A DNA stretch of 33,141 nt, taken from Desmonostoc muscorum FACHB-395 (GTDB lineage: Bacteria; Cyanobacteriota; Cyanobacteriia; Cyanobacteriales; Nostocaceae). Of the stretch, positions 8,303 through 18,048 are shown one piece after another (position 1 is the first letter of the stretch; every line of letters begins with the position of its first letter). The translations under genes were made by a program, and so were the position numbers. The stretch is from assembly GCF_014698035.1 (NCBI RefSeq), contig NZ_JACJSF010000087.1, positions 1 to 33,141 on the forward strand, written 5' to 3'. The notes below the pieces were generated by a model. It worked only from the letters and a program-made list of their open reading frames with translations, was not told the origin of the DNA and searched no databases.

Positions 8303-11074
8303 TCAAAGCCAGTTTCCGACCAAAATGTATGGTGCCCATAAATAAGGAATTTCATAATCAGTCAATAGCTGAATTTGAGCGCGACGAACAGCTTCAGCTT
8401 TTGTTACTTTACTATTTTCTAATTCTTGATAGAACTTACTCATAAATTGAGCAGTAGATTTATCATCTACCGCCCACAAAGTTGCTAAGGTACTCCGAGC
8501 GCCTGCACGGACTGCTATACCAGCAAGTCCTAAAGTAGCTCGCTTGTCTCCTTGAGCAGTTTCACAAGCACTTAAGACAAGTAGTTCAATAGCGCTAGAT
8601 TCTCTTTGTCCACTGAGCCGAATTAAATTATCAAAATCCTTAGCTTTTAATAGTTGTTCCCAAGTTAAAATAAATGTTTTACTGGGATTAGAACTAAACT
8701 CGCCATGAGTTGCTATGTGAACTACTGTATATGGTATTTTTTTAATTTCATTCTGTAAATTTATTTTGGTAAAAGCTTGATTAAATAGTTCTGCATTTCT
8801 AGGTATAGCTGATTGAATTTGTTGTAATTCAACTTCTACATTTTTGAGTTTAGCAAATGAACGTCCTTCAATTTTGCGTTGCTCACTTACCCCAGCAATT
8901 AATCCATTTATCTGCACTTTCTGTAAAGATTTTGGTTCAATTAATTGTAAACCTGGAGCTAAGGATATAGCATATTTTTGAATTAAATACTTTCGGTGTT
9001 CCCGATCGTATAAAACTGCCATTGGAATATTTCGTAAGTCACCATCTAGTACAAATACTAGGGTTTTTATATTCATTTTTTCTAATTCAATTTCTAAAGG
9101 TTGAATTAGCCAACTATAAACCTGTTGAGATAACTTATTAACATCATTTATCCTGTCTGGTTCTCTCAAATATTGTTGTAATTTTTCTAAAGTACTTTCA
9201 ACATCTCTAGATTTCTTATTAATTGTGTAATGAGATAATTCAGTTTTATTTGGTAACTTGAGAATAATGTCTAGATGCTCTGTCAAAATAATAGGATAAA
9301 TTACTGCTGCGGTGCCATCTGTTTTATCAACTACCTCATCAATTTGTTCGGGTACGGCTTTTAAACAAGCTTCTCTGAAGAAATTTTCTAGTTCAGCTAG
9401 TTGGAGTGTTTCAAGTATGCCACGAGCTTGCTTTAAATTTTTTTGACTAATGCTTTCTTTTGAACTAACTGTAGATGAAGGTTGCAAAAGTAAATCAACC
9501 AATTGTCGATAAACGGGTTCTATATTATCCCGAAAGGAAAACTGTACATCTGGATTGAGAGAAATTAAATCATTGCGTAAATATTTGAGAGTATTTACCG
9601 CTTCAGTGTAGTTAGCGATCGCTCCAGTCACATCTCCTTGTATTCTAAGTATGTACCCTAGTTGCCATTGCCACAAATAACCTATATCCCCAGCTTTTAT
9701 CGCTTGGGCTACCATTAAAGCTTCCTGTGTCAGTTTTTGAGCATTAGATATATCCTGGTTTTCTAGATATAATCCACCCAATGCGCCTAAACCATAAGCA
9801 ACTGAACGCTCATCATCCATGCTTCTAGCCTGCTCTATAGATGTCGCTAACATTTGAGCAATTTCTTTCGATGAAGGAACGTCTGCGTTAGTAGCTTGTT
9901 TTAAGCACACCAAGTTCTGAGCAAAATTAATTTGTGCGTAGTTTGCTGTGTGGCTTGGGGGGATTTTAGCTAACTTTACTTGAATTTCAGAAGATAATTT
10001 CTTAGCTTGTGACCATTGCTGAAGTTTCAACAATATACTCAAATAATTAAGTTGAGCTTGGATTTGTGAGAGTGGTGAGGTTGCTATGGCAACAGCTTCT
10101 TCATATAATTGCCCTGCTTGTTGATAAAATTTGAAAGATTCTGTAGCGACAGGTCTATTTATACAATGTAATGGAGTATAGTTTTCAAAACTGATACTGT
10201 TTTGCTGCGAGATTTGGCTATTACCTAAAGCAAGTGCGGTATTACCTAAACTCAGCAGCGTAGCACTGATTTCTGAAGGAGATTGTAATTTTTTGGCGAT
10301 GTCTCGGCTTTGTTGTAAAACCTTAAAGGATGGTTCTAAATCACCGACTAATTGCAAAACATCACCAAAGCTACGTAAAGCTATAGCTTTAACAAGCGAA
10401 TCTGGTTGCTGTTCAAGACGGGGTTGTAACTCTTCTAAGGTGGTGCGAGCTTGATGGTAAAGCCCTAATGCTTGCTCTGCCATACTTTGGTTAATCAAAC
10501 TGCGGATGATACCAACTTCATCACCTGCTTGAGTATATGTATTAGCAGATTGCTTCCATGAGTCTAAAGCTTGTTCAGTTCTGCCTAATTCTAATTGCAG
10601 ATTTCCTTGAATATCTAGAGTTTGTGCCAAGATTATTGCAAAGTTCTGAGTTTTGAGTTGTGAATTTTTTAAGAGGTTGAGACTTTGTGTAATTGCAGCT
10701 TCTGCTTTTTTCCACTGTCCAAGTTGCTTAAAGACTAAAGAAAGATTGCTTAACGCCATTGCCTTTCCTAGTTCGTCTTTTTGCAGATTAAAAGTATCTG
10801 TTGCTTGTTGCAAAATTATTACTGCTTCAGATAACTGTCCAGTTTCATAGAGTTTTCGGCCTTGTTCAACCAATAGTTGAGCATTTGGTTGGCTCTGGGT
10901 AAATTGAGAGAAGGCAGGGACTGAAATTCCCCAAACGCTTAACAAGGTAGCCAAAACAGCTATTGTAATTCTTCTTAAGCACTTCCTAAAATAAAGGCGA
11001 CTTTTGCAAGTCACGATCGTACTTTTGAGAAAGTGCTGTACTACAAGGAAAAATCGAAATCTTTTTTTTGTCAT
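8303..11074 (-). CDS. Secreted TPR-CHAT (caspase-like) protein
   Basis: About 923 residues from the ATG at 11074, chosen because GAGG lies 8 nt upstream; a TTG nine codons earlier has no such site. A long basic N-terminus precedes a hydrophobic segment ending in VPAFSQF, which is consistent with export. Residues about 65-540 are tetratricopeptide repeats. The C-terminal 300 residues are a full CHAT domain with the catalytic His (about 790, in IATHGEF) and Cys (about 837, in LSACETA), plus the usual GLAGIAVRAGARSTLATLW and PYLWAPYILVGNW blocks. CHAT domains are caspase/separase-clan proteases; the TPRs probably bind partners. It is transcribed away from the TPR gene at 11501. Unlike its neighbours, I do not see the shared element upstream of it. 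Confidence 0.9.
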   Translation of the reverse strand: MTKKRFRFFLVVQHFLKSTIVTCKSRLYFRKCLRRITIAVLATLLSVWGISVPAFSQFTQSQPNAQLLVEQGRKLYETGQLSEAVIILQQATDTFNLQKDELGKAMALSNLSLVFKQLGQWKKAEAAITQSLNLLKNSQLKTQNFAIILAQTLDIQGNLQLELGRTEQALDSWKQSANTYTQAGDEVGIIRSLINQSMAEQALGLYHQARTTLEELQPRLEQQPDSLVKAIALRSFGDVLQLVGDLEPSFKVLQQSRDIAKKLQSPSEISATLLSLGNTALALGNSQISQQNSISFENYTPLHCINRPVATESFKFYQQAGQLYEEAVAIATSPLSQIQAQLNYLSILLKLQQWSQAKKLSSEIQVKLAKIPPSHTANYAQINFAQNLVCLKQATNADVPSSKEIAQMLATSIEQARSMDDERSVAYGLGALGGLYLENQDISNAQKLTQEALMVAQAIKAGDIGYLWQWQLGYILRIQGDVTGAIANYTEAVNTLKYLRNDLISLNPDVQFSFRDNIEPVYRQLVDLLLQPSSTVSSKESISQKNLKQARGILETLQLAELENFFREACLKAVPEQIDEVVDKTDGTAAVIYPIILTEHLDIILKLPNKTELSHYTINKKSRDVESTLEKLQQYLREPDRINDVNKLSQQVYSWLIQPLEIELEKMNIKTLVFVLDGDLRNIPMAVLYDREHRKYLIQKYAISLAPGLQLIEPKSLQKVQINGLIAGVSEQRKIEGRSFAKLKNVEVELQQIQSAIPRNAELFNQAFTKINLQNEIKKIPYTVVHIATHGEFSSNPSKTFILTWEQLLKAKDFDNLIRLSGQRESSAIELLVLSACETAQGDKRATLGLAGIAVRAGARSTLATLWAVDDKSTAQFMSKFYQELENSKVTKAEAVRRAQIQLLTDYEIPYLWAPYILVGNWL

Positions 11075-11500
11075 TGACTCTGCCTCGTTCTTATCTAACA
11101 AAGCAATGAAAGCTAGAATATTACCAATATAAATACTTTTTTAATTAAACCATATTTAACAGGATTCTCAATTTATAATATAGATTTTTTTCCTATTGTT
11201 GACATGGATATCAATTGTCAGATGCAATTACAGCAGAATTTAGGAGTAAAACAGGCTTAATGCCTCGCTACCAGACCTAGATTGTGTACTCAATCAACTT
11301 GAGATATGCATTATCATACTTTTAGTTGGTATTCTGCAATAATATGCTTTTTTTAATATTTTGATAAAATCCGACTGTTAATTTTAAAAATTTTCTTGAA
11401 TCAAGCCGTTTGATTTTTTCTCACTATCTGCATAATATTGATTTGCTTACACCCATAAAGATATAGAAGTAAAGTTTCACATCATCAAGATAAACAGTAT
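11075..11500. other. Divergent intergenic region with shared element C
   Basis: AT-rich spacer between the leftward TPR-CHAT gene and the rightward TPR gene. The right part (11414-11505) is the cluster's shared element and its flanks, almost identical to 18035-18125. The left part, which must contain the TPR-CHAT promoter, shows no recognisable conserved block. Confidence 0.6.
11428..11470 (+). promoter_or_regulatory. Shared element copy C, upstream of the TPR gene
   Basis: ctgcataata, TTGATTT (11438-11444), 6 nt, ACCCAT (11451-11456), 5 nt, TATAGAAGT (11462-11470). The start codon of the TPR gene follows 30 nt later. The whole 11414-11505 stretch matches 18035-18125 with about seven differences in roughly 91 bases, so copies C and D are a recent duplication including flanks. 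Confidence 0.75.
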
Positions 11501-12229
11501 ATGTCAATAGCTTCTAGAATTAAGCAAAATAATTCTCGTGAATTGGTGAACAGTACTATAACTAATACCCTAAAGGATGGTACAAAAAGAAGTAGCGAAT
11601 TAGTCTTTGATGAAAAATATTTACGCTCTAGTGCTTTGAAATTGGCTCAACAAGGACAATATAGTAAGGCGATCACATTGTTTAGCCAACTAATTGACTA
11701 CGATTTTAATAACGCCATTGATTTTAATAACCGAGGGCTAATTTATTTTCAAATTGGTGAAAAAGAAAAAGCTTTTTGTGACTATCAAACTGCTCTACAA
11801 CTTAATCCTAAATTAGCAGGTGCTTATAACAATCGAGCAAATTATTATGCTGTTTGCGGAAATTTAGCAGCAGCGATCGCCGACTACGACCGGGCAATTG
11901 ATTTAAATCCTAGCTATGTTCGAGCTTGGATTAATCGAGGCATTACCTTACGTGACTTAGGGCAATACGAAGAAGCTATTGATAATTTTGAGATGGCGCT
12001 ATTTTTCGGGCAACTAGAAGCTTACATTTGGGCTGAGTATGGCAGAACTTATCATCTTTGGGGTGATTGGAATTGTGCGATCGCTGCTTATAATCGTGTT
12101 TTCAGATTACTGTCCTCTGTCGATCAGAAAAAGGAAGTTTTTGGTTATTGCTTGCATTTACAACTTGAAAATTGGTTAAAGGAGATATTACTTCCTCAGT
12201 CTTCTAATTGTTTAGAAATAGACTGGTAA
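11501..12229 (+). CDS. TPR repeat protein
   Basis: A 242-residue protein. After a 40-residue polar N-terminus, residues about 40-200 hold four to five tetratricopeptide repeats with the canonical pattern (ALKLAQQGQYSKAITLFSQL; AYNNRANYYAVCGNLAAAIA; RAWINRGITLRDLGQYEEAI; WAEYGRTYHLWGDWNCAIAA). There is no signal peptide, so it is probably cytosolic, where it may bind other proteins of the cluster. The ATG at 11501 has no clear Shine-Dalgarno sequence. It lies 30 nt after shared element C, so either the leader is very short or translation is weak. It is convergent with the exoprotein gene. Confidence 0.88.
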   Translation: MSIASRIKQNNSRELVNSTITNTLKDGTKRSSELVFDEKYLRSSALKLAQQGQYSKAITLFSQLIDYDFNNAIDFNNRGLIYFQIGEKEKAFCDYQTALQLNPKLAGAYNNRANYYAVCGNLAAAIADYDRAIDLNPSYVRAWINRGITLRDLGQYEEAIDNFEMALFFGQLEAYIWAEYGRTYHLWGDWNCAIAAYNRVFRLLSSVDQKKEVFGYCLHLQLENWLKEILLPQSSNCLEIDW

Positions 12230-12256
12230 AATAGGTGAGTTTTATTATTAATACAG

Positions 12257-12380
12257 TGGCTAATAACGCAATACGGTTCAGTTAGCCATGAAAATATTAA
12301 CCTGCGTAAGTTGTGTTAAGGAACGTAGCTTGCTTCCCGCAGGGTACTCAAGATTTTTAGGGTTTCTTCCACACTTGAGT
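12257..12380. repeat. Inverted repeats between two convergent genes
   Basis: TGGCTAA (12257-12263) pairs with TTAGCCA (12282-12288), and ACTCAAG (12346-12352) pairs with CTTGAGT (12374-12380). Both lie in the 170-nt gap where the TPR gene and the exoprotein gene converge, so they may act in bidirectional termination, although no clean T-run follows. CAATACGGTTC at 12269-12279 is a lone match to the end of the MITE at 23180-23291. Confidence 0.35.
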
Positions 12381-12400
12381 CCAGGGAAAAGCAACTTGCA

Positions 12401-15400
12401 TTATTTTTGAATAGCGGCGGCTTGAGATGGACAAGCTACGATGGGCAAATTCCCGGCGGAGGCGATCGCAGAATTAAAAGTATTGCTATGAGTAGGTATA
12501 GGTGCAAAGGCTGTTAGCTCCACTGTGCCAGACTTGTTTATTACCCAACCAGTAGCTTCCACAATAGTCGGGCTAATTTGCGGAACTTCTAATTTAGGGC
12601 TTTTACTCCTCCTTAAATGTGAATTCTCCCCTACACTTGCACTTCTTTGTTCTTGAGGATTCAATGTCACCCAATTAACAGTTGCAGTTTGATTAGTGCG
12701 AAGCGCTTGGGTTGGTAAAGGTGGTAAACCTCCGCGTCCGCTGACGGTAAAGGAATTGCCTTTATTTGCTGGGCAGCCTTGAGCAATCAAACCAGATCGA
12801 TCTACAAAATCAGTTGGCAATTGCACTAATCCGTTGTTAGGATCTACATCTGGTGTATTGATTTGCACTGAGCCATTAAACTGCGGACTTACCCCTGTGG
12901 CAGTGATATCACTTGCACTCGTTGGTGTCTTCCGAAACTGAGTCCCAAAAATTGCTTGAGCATTGATGGTCACATTACCACCACGAAAATCTAGAGAATT
13001 AGCACTGATATCACTATTTTCCTGTGGAACAGCAATAATGAAACCTTGTTTGGCATCAATACTAATGTTGCCTCCAGGAATATTTTTGCCAGTGGCGTTA
13101 GTAGTGATAGAACTGCGATCGCGTAAGATCAACAAGGGTGTACGTAGGAAGATATTGCCACCGCCTCCTGTAGTGTCAGCAGTGATTTTGGCGTTGTTGT
13201 GCAGACGGATAGAGTCAGCTGCCACAATTAACGAGCCTGCGCTGCCTGCATTGGTACTGCTGACGCTCACTTGTGCCCCATCTCGAACGGTTAAATCTTC
13301 TGTTTGCAGGGTCAAATCGCCACCTGCACCACTACCTGTTGTTTCTGCTGAAATCAGCGAACCATCCCCAGTCAGAGTAATCGATTCTGGGGCAGTCACA
13401 CTCAAGGTTCCTCCTTGCCCACTACCAGAAGTAGCAGCCGATGCCTTTGATTTTCCTGAGAAATTGACTGCTAAAGTTTGCCCATTGTTATTGGGTTGAA
13501 TTCTCAAGTTACCGCCTGGTGCTGCCCCTGTTGTCCCTGCTTCTAAAATGCTGCCATCTGTCAGGTTCAATTGTGCAGCTTGCACGGTTAGCTCACCTCC
13601 ACTAGCTGCGGGGTTAGTAGAATTCGTCGCCGCCGAAACCCTCACTCCATTGCCAATGTCAAGCTTATTGGTGGCAATTTTCACATCTCCTGCAACTCCC
13701 GCCGCGCTACCTTCAGATGTCGCAGCCAAGGTGCCATTACCACTCAGGGCAATCGACTCAGGAGCAGTGACGCTGAGAATTCCTCCCTTACCCTCGCTGG
13801 AAGTCGATGCAGATATCAGCGAATTATCTTGAAAATTAATCTTCAAGTTTTGCCTTTGACTACCCGGTTGAACAGTTAAATCTCCGGCTGAACCTGCGCC
13901 ACTGGTTTGGGCAAATAGACCGCTAGTAGAACCAGAGATTTCTATTTCTGGAATGTTAAGTGCGATATCACCAGCTTCACCACTACTGGAGGTAGAAGTG
14001 AGGATTTTTCCACCGTTAATTGCACTCAAGCTATTGGCATTGATTGTAATATTGCCCCCAGTGGAGTTAGTCTGGGTTTGAGCATCCAAAGTTGCTCCAT
14101 CAATTATGCTCAGGCTATTGGTTGTTAGGTTAATGTTCCCGCCCTGCCCAATATTGCTACTGATAGTTCCTAACTGGTTATTGCTACCACCACTACTTGA
14201 GCGCAAACCACTACCAATACCAAACAAATTAACTTGCTGTGTTGCATTTACATTAATATTTCCAGCTTTCCCCTCTCCTAAAGTTTGCGTTTGTATAACA
14301 CCTCCTCCAGTTATGGAAAGTAAACGAGTTTGCAAATCAATTGAGCCACTATCGCCTTTTGCTCCTCCGGCTACTCCACTCAAAATTGAACCGTTATCCA
14401 CTGAGATTGAGTCTGCTTGAATTGAGACGTTACCTGCATTGCTATTCTGTCCGAATGTGGTAGTGGCGATCGCTCCTCCATCTTTGATGATTAGTCGCCC
14501 TGTTTCAATTCTCAGGTTGCCTGCACTACCAGTAGAGCCAACGGTCGTCTGGGTGAATACACCACTGGGAAATAAAACGTCTTTGGGATAATTGCCTTTA
14601 ACGGTAGTAATACCAGTAGGAATATAACCACCTATATAAGTACCAAGTGGAAGACCAGTAAAAATATATTTGTTAGAGTTACCAAAAGGAGCTTCGAGTG
14701 TTACACCACTTATTTCTAGAAAATCAAAAGCATGTAGACTGATATTGCCACTCTGTCCACTGTTATGGGTGCTTGCGGAGATTTGTCCACCATTAGTAAT
14801 AGAAATAGACGGAGCTGCAATCTGGATATCTCCTCCCTTTCCAGAGCCAAAAGTATCGCTAATCAGAAATGTATTTAAAGCAAAAGGTGCCTGAGTGTCA
14901 ATAATAATGTTGCCAGAACCAAGAATTCCTGAAGTGTTTATTTGAAAAGCGTAATCATTATAAGGTTTAATAGTTCCGGCTGCTTTTAGAGTAACATTGC
15001 CTCCTTTTCCTCCCCTTCCCGCACTCGAACGCAATATTCCAGAAGAGAGATAGTTTGCTGCAAAAATGCTACCTTTGGGGGCAGTTAAGGTAATATCTCC
15101 TCCATTCCCTGCTATCCCAAACTCAGAATCCGAATACGACTGCATCCCAGCAGCAGAAATATTGCCACTCAAAGCAGTTAAAGATATTGCTCCTGCATTG
15201 CCTGATATGCCAGAGCTAGAGAGTGAAGTAGATTTTACCTCGCCAACAGAAATGTTACCATTTGCAGTACTTAACGTAACTGCTCCTCCATTGCCTGCTG
15301 TAGCATAAGTAGAGCTACCAGACTGAGAGAGAGATTGAATCCGCTCAGAAGCAACAATGTCATTAGTGGCACTCAAGGTAATATTGCCTCCATTACCCGC

Positions 15401-17443
15401 ATTGCCATTGCTACTAGAACTGTAAGAGTATAATCGTGTTGCGTAAATACTGCCGTTAATGGCACTCAAGGTGATATTGCCTCCATTACCCGCATTGCCA
15501 AAATCACCATCAGCGTTAGTGTAAGCGAACAACAAGTCTGTAGTAATGTTACCGTTGTTGGCATTTAGGGTAATATTACCCGCATTACCTGTACTAAAAG
15601 AAGAATAGGAGCCGGATCTAATAAAGCCTACAGAAATATCGCTGTTGATGGTACTCAAAGTAATATTTCCTCCATTACCTGAATCAACTAAGGACTCGTA
15701 TGGGTAAGTAGATGATCTAGAGGAGGAATCAGAATATAAATCACCTGCACTTATACCGTTATTAGCACTGAGAGTAATTGAACCTCCGTCATTCGGGTTA
15801 TTGCTTGTATCTAAGGTTTTTCCGTTAGTTGTGATTAACCCGGCACTGTTAATGTTTATTTCCCCGCCTTTGACGGTAATTGCCTGGGTACTCACATCCC
15901 CTGCTGCTGTTGAACGTAGAATCAACGTTGATTTCTGACTGAGGATGGCTGCATCAGCCCCAGTTAGCAGTCCGCTTTTATCTGGTTGAGTGATAGTAAT
16001 GTCACCCCCAAATCGGATACTGCCCTGAGCTTCCACCGATAGTGACGACCCAGTATAGCCACCAGCAATATCAACATTCCGCCCATAAATGCCAAGGCTG
16101 CCACTATTACCAGTCGCAATATTCACTCCACCAGTATTATTTAAAGAAACATCGGCTCGTGGTATCTGACTAGGAAAATCGACCTGCAAACGATTACCGA
16201 CTAAATTTAGCCCGACTGTTCCTGCTCCATCCACACCCCCTAAAGTTACCCGTCCATTGGGCGTAATGGCTTGTTCACCATTTACCGTTACCTTACCGCC
16301 TACGAACGCTAAGGTTTTCCCTTGCTGACCTTGAAACAATGAACTGGGGGTAGGAGGTATCTGGTTGGTAAGGTTGATGGTGTAAGCTCCGCTAGCGGAA
16401 CCGAGATTTTCATCCCATCCACTAACTGGTAATTCGGCACCAGCACCTGTGGGGCTACCATCTTCAAATATTGCACCCCGCGAACTGCGCGGATTGTTTT
16501 CATAACTAGAGATACCCAGGTAATACTTGCCTGAAACAGGAGCAGTGAAAGCCTCACCTAAAGGCAATGTTGATTGTCGAGTTTCATCATCAGCTTTGTA
16601 ATCATCATCGTTCATCACTAGACCTAAGCCATTACCATCAAACAAGAACAACTGAGTATCTACATCAGTACCACCCACTGTTGTTGCTGTGAATTTCTGC
16701 CCTGTGCTCAAAAAAAGTTGGTACAGGTCAATATCGTTGTCATTATTTAGTGTCCCAGAGATAGAACTTACGACTGTCCCTGAAGTTGAGCTATTGGCAG
16801 TTTGGGCTGTAGATGGCAACTCTCCTGCATCACCTACTTCTGTATATGGGATAGCAGGGGGTGAGCTAGCGGCTGTTTCCACGACAATATTGCCTTCGCC
16901 ACCGTTAAACTGCAACCCAATCGGTACGCTAATAGTTAGCAATGGAGTAGTTGAAGGTTTTCTAGCACTGAATTCAAATCCATCAGCGAACTTGATGCTA
17001 CTTGCTGTACTTCCCACAAATGAGCCGCCGATATCTAATTTGGCATTAGGGCCGAAAATAATCCCATTAGGATTTATAAATAATAGGTTTGCAGTGCCAT
17101 TGGCACGAATCAATCCATCAATATCAGATATCGATTTACCTGTAACCCGACTAATAATATTTTGAATATTTAAACTATTGTTAAAATCGGCTGTACTTCC
17201 AGTGGGAACAGAAAACTCACTAAAACTGTGGAATAAATTGCTTCCGGCAGTAGTTCCACCTTCAATTTTTATAGTGTTGCCAACTTTTTGAATATTAGAA
17301 TTATTGGGTAGAGTAGTATCTGGAGTGATTTGAGCATAGGCGCAGCCCGTCGTAGACATCGCACAATTAGCAGTGCAAATTACTGCACTGCTAATGGCAA
17401 TGTTTGACCATTTGAACAAATTTAAATCTCTCATTGCCTTCAT
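12401..17443 (-). CDS. Filamentous-haemagglutinin-like two-partner-secretion exoprotein with inserted PPC-like domain
   Basis: A 1680-residue secreted protein. A signal peptide ends near residue 37 (CAYAQITP). The TPS domain follows (about 38-190 and 364-470) with the hallmark NPNGIIFG at 124-131. It is interrupted at 201-360 (bases 16364-16843) by a pre-peptidase C-terminal-like domain: DIDLYQLFLSTGQKFTATT, VDTQLFLFDGNG, then GKYYLGISSYENNP and SGAYTINL. The next section (bases about 14990-15795) has seven or eight glycine/serine-rich repeats built on GNAGNGGNITLSA. A long right-handed beta-helix-type repeat region then runs to about residue 1500. The tail has the conserved GCPANKGNSFTVSGRGGLPP motif. 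It should be exported by a TpsB (FhaC/ShlB) porin, which is not in this window. It is probably a cell-surface adhesin or matrix protein and a possible CHAT substrate; the latter is inference. Confidence 0.9.
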   Translation of the reverse strand: MKAMRDLNLFKWSNIAISSAVICTANCAMSTTGCAYAQITPDTTLPNNSNIQKVGNTIKIEGGTTAGSNLFHSFSEFSVPTGSTADFNNSLNIQNIISRVTGKSISDIDGLIRANGTANLLFINPNGIIFGPNAKLDIGGSFVGSTASSIKFADGFEFSARKPSTTPLLTISVPIGLQFNGGEGNIVVETAASSPPAIPYTEVGDAGELPSTAQTANSSTSGTVVSSISGTLNNDNDIDLYQLFLSTGQKFTATTVGGTDVDTQLFLFDGNGLGLVMNDDDYKADDETRQSTLPLGEAFTAPVSGKYYLGISSYENNPRSSRGAIFEDGSPTGAGAELPVSGWDENLGSASGAYTINLTNQIPPTPSSLFQGQQGKTLAFVGGKVTVNGEQAITPNGRVTLGGVDGAGTVGLNLVGNRLQVDFPSQIPRADVSLNNTGGVNIATGNSGSLGIYGRNVDIAGGYTGSSLSVEAQGSIRFGGDITITQPDKSGLLTGADAAILSQKSTLILRSTAAGDVSTQAITVKGGEININSAGLITTNGKTLDTSNNPNDGGSITLSANNGISAGDLYSDSSSRSSTYPYESLVDSGNGGNITLSTINSDISVGFIRSGSYSSFSTGNAGNITLNANNGNITTDLLFAYTNADGDFGNAGNGGNITLSAINGSIYATRLYSYSSSSNGNAGNGGNITLSATNDIVASERIQSLSQSGSSTYATAGNGGAVTLSTANGNISVGEVKSTSLSSSGISGNAGAISLTALSGNISAAGMQSYSDSEFGIAGNGGDITLTAPKGSIFAANYLSSGILRSSAGRGGKGGNVTLKAAGTIKPYNDYAFQINTSGILGSGNIIIDTQAPFALNTFLISDTFGSGKGGDIQIAAPSISITNGGQISASTHNSGQSGNISLHAFDFLEISGVTLEAPFGNSNKYIFTGLPLGTYIGGYIPTGITTVKGNYPKDVLFPSGVFTQTTVGSTGSAGNLRIETGRLIIKDGGAIATTTFGQNSNAGNVSIQADSISVDNGSILSGVAGGAKGDSGSIDLQTRLLSITGGGVIQTQTLGEGKAGNINVNATQQVNLFGIGSGLRSSSGGSNNQLGTISSNIGQGGNINLTTNSLSIIDGATLDAQTQTNSTGGNITINANSLSAINGGKILTSTSSSGEAGDIALNIPEIEISGSTSGLFAQTSGAGSAGDLTVQPGSQRQNLKINFQDNSLISASTSSEGKGGILSVTAPESIALSGNGTLAATSEGSAAGVAGDVKIATNKLDIGNGVRVSAATNSTNPAASGGELTVQAAQLNLTDGSILEAGTTGAAPGGNLRIQPNNNGQTLAVNFSGKSKASAATSGSGQGGTLSVTAPESITLTGDGSLISAETTGSGAGGDLTLQTEDLTVRDGAQVSVSSTNAGSAGSLIVAADSIRLHNNAKITADTTGGGGNIFLRTPLLILRDRSSITTNATGKNIPGGNISIDAKQGFIIAVPQENSDISANSLDFRGGNVTINAQAIFGTQFRKTPTSASDITATGVSPQFNGSVQINTPDVDPNNGLVQLPTDFVDRSGLIAQGCPANKGNSFTVSGRGGLPPLPTQALRTNQTATVNWVTLNPQEQRSASVGENSHLRRSKSPKLEVPQISPTIVEATGWVINKSGTVELTAFAPIPTHSNTFNSAIASAGNLPIVACPSQAAAIQK
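14990..15795 (-). repeat. Coding tandem repeats in the exoprotein
   Basis: Seven to eight imperfect units of about 33-40 codons, each carrying a GGNITLSA-type strand followed by a serine/tyrosine-rich variable stretch (for example ATRLYSYSSSSNGNAGNGG). At the DNA level the shared part on the plus strand is close to GTAATATTGCCTCCATTACC. Such arrays expand and contract by recombination, so repeat number may differ between strains. Confidence 0.7.
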
Positions 17444-17679
17444 GATTTTTATTCAGTTTCAGGATTATTTACTTTACTTGAATAAACTTAAAACTCTTGC
17501 CACAAAAACTTCAAGTTATAATATAAAATTGCTTCTTTACCTATTCTTTGTATCTGATAAATAGAGCTAAATTTCTTATATTTTACATTTAGCATAGTTT
17601 TTTTCTTTATCAAGAGAGTTTATATCAAAATTGTCAAAATTAATAGTATTACAAATAACAATGTAATAAAGCTTAAGCA

Positions 17680-18015
17680 ATCGCCTGTGGTGTCAGATTG
17701 GATACTGACTTGGCTGTTGAGATAGATGCAATTGGCACCCACAGATAGGGAACCTGCGCTGTTTGTGTCCGAACTGCTGACGGTCACTTCTGCCTGGTTT
17801 TTAATGTTGAGGGTTCCTGTTTGAAGGTTTAAGTCCCCACCCTGACCAGAAATAAAAAGGTACAGAGCAACTAAATTTATTTATGGGCTTGGTAAATTTT
17901 TGACTTTTGACTTACCCGTTCGCGCAGCATCCCCAAGGGGTGGGGCTGACCACTGCCACCCCTACGTGCGGTAATGATTGAATCATTGCCTGTGAGAGGA
18001 ATCGACTCCTGTGCG
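17680..18015 (-). pseudogene. Relic of a second haemagglutinin-like exoprotein
   Basis: Read on the minus strand, 18015-17950 gives AQESIPLTGNDSIITA and 17852-17680 gives GQGGDLNLQTGTLNIKNQ followed by TVSSSDTNSAGSLSVGAN. These align in order with the intact protein next door (APESITLTGDGSLISAE ... GAGGDLTLQTEDLTVRDG, VSVSSTNAGSAGSLIVAAD). About 95 bp of unrelated sequence (17853-17949) separates the two blocks. No start, TPS domain or C-terminus remains. It shows that at least one more exoprotein gene once stood here in tandem with the intact one. Confidence 0.8.
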
Positions 18016-18048
18016 CTACGACGATGGGAAAAAATTTTTTCTCACTAG

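Noticed and set aside
11281..11370. Possible fifth copy of the shared element facing the TPR-CHAT gene
   Set aside because: On the minus strand only TACCAACTAAAAGTAT resembles the core; ACCCAT and TATAGA are both absent, so the match is not better than chance in AT-rich DNA.
12963..13499. Long plus-strand open frame (178 codons) opposite the exoprotein gene, and similar ones at 13548, 14106 and 16689
   Set aside because: They are antisense to a repeat-rich, clearly coding exoprotein, rich in Pro/Leu/Ser by composition, and match no family.
16309..16557. Minus-strand 82-codon frame inside the PPC-like region in another frame
   Set aside because: It is a frame shadow of the exoprotein, whose own frame carries the domain motifs continuously.
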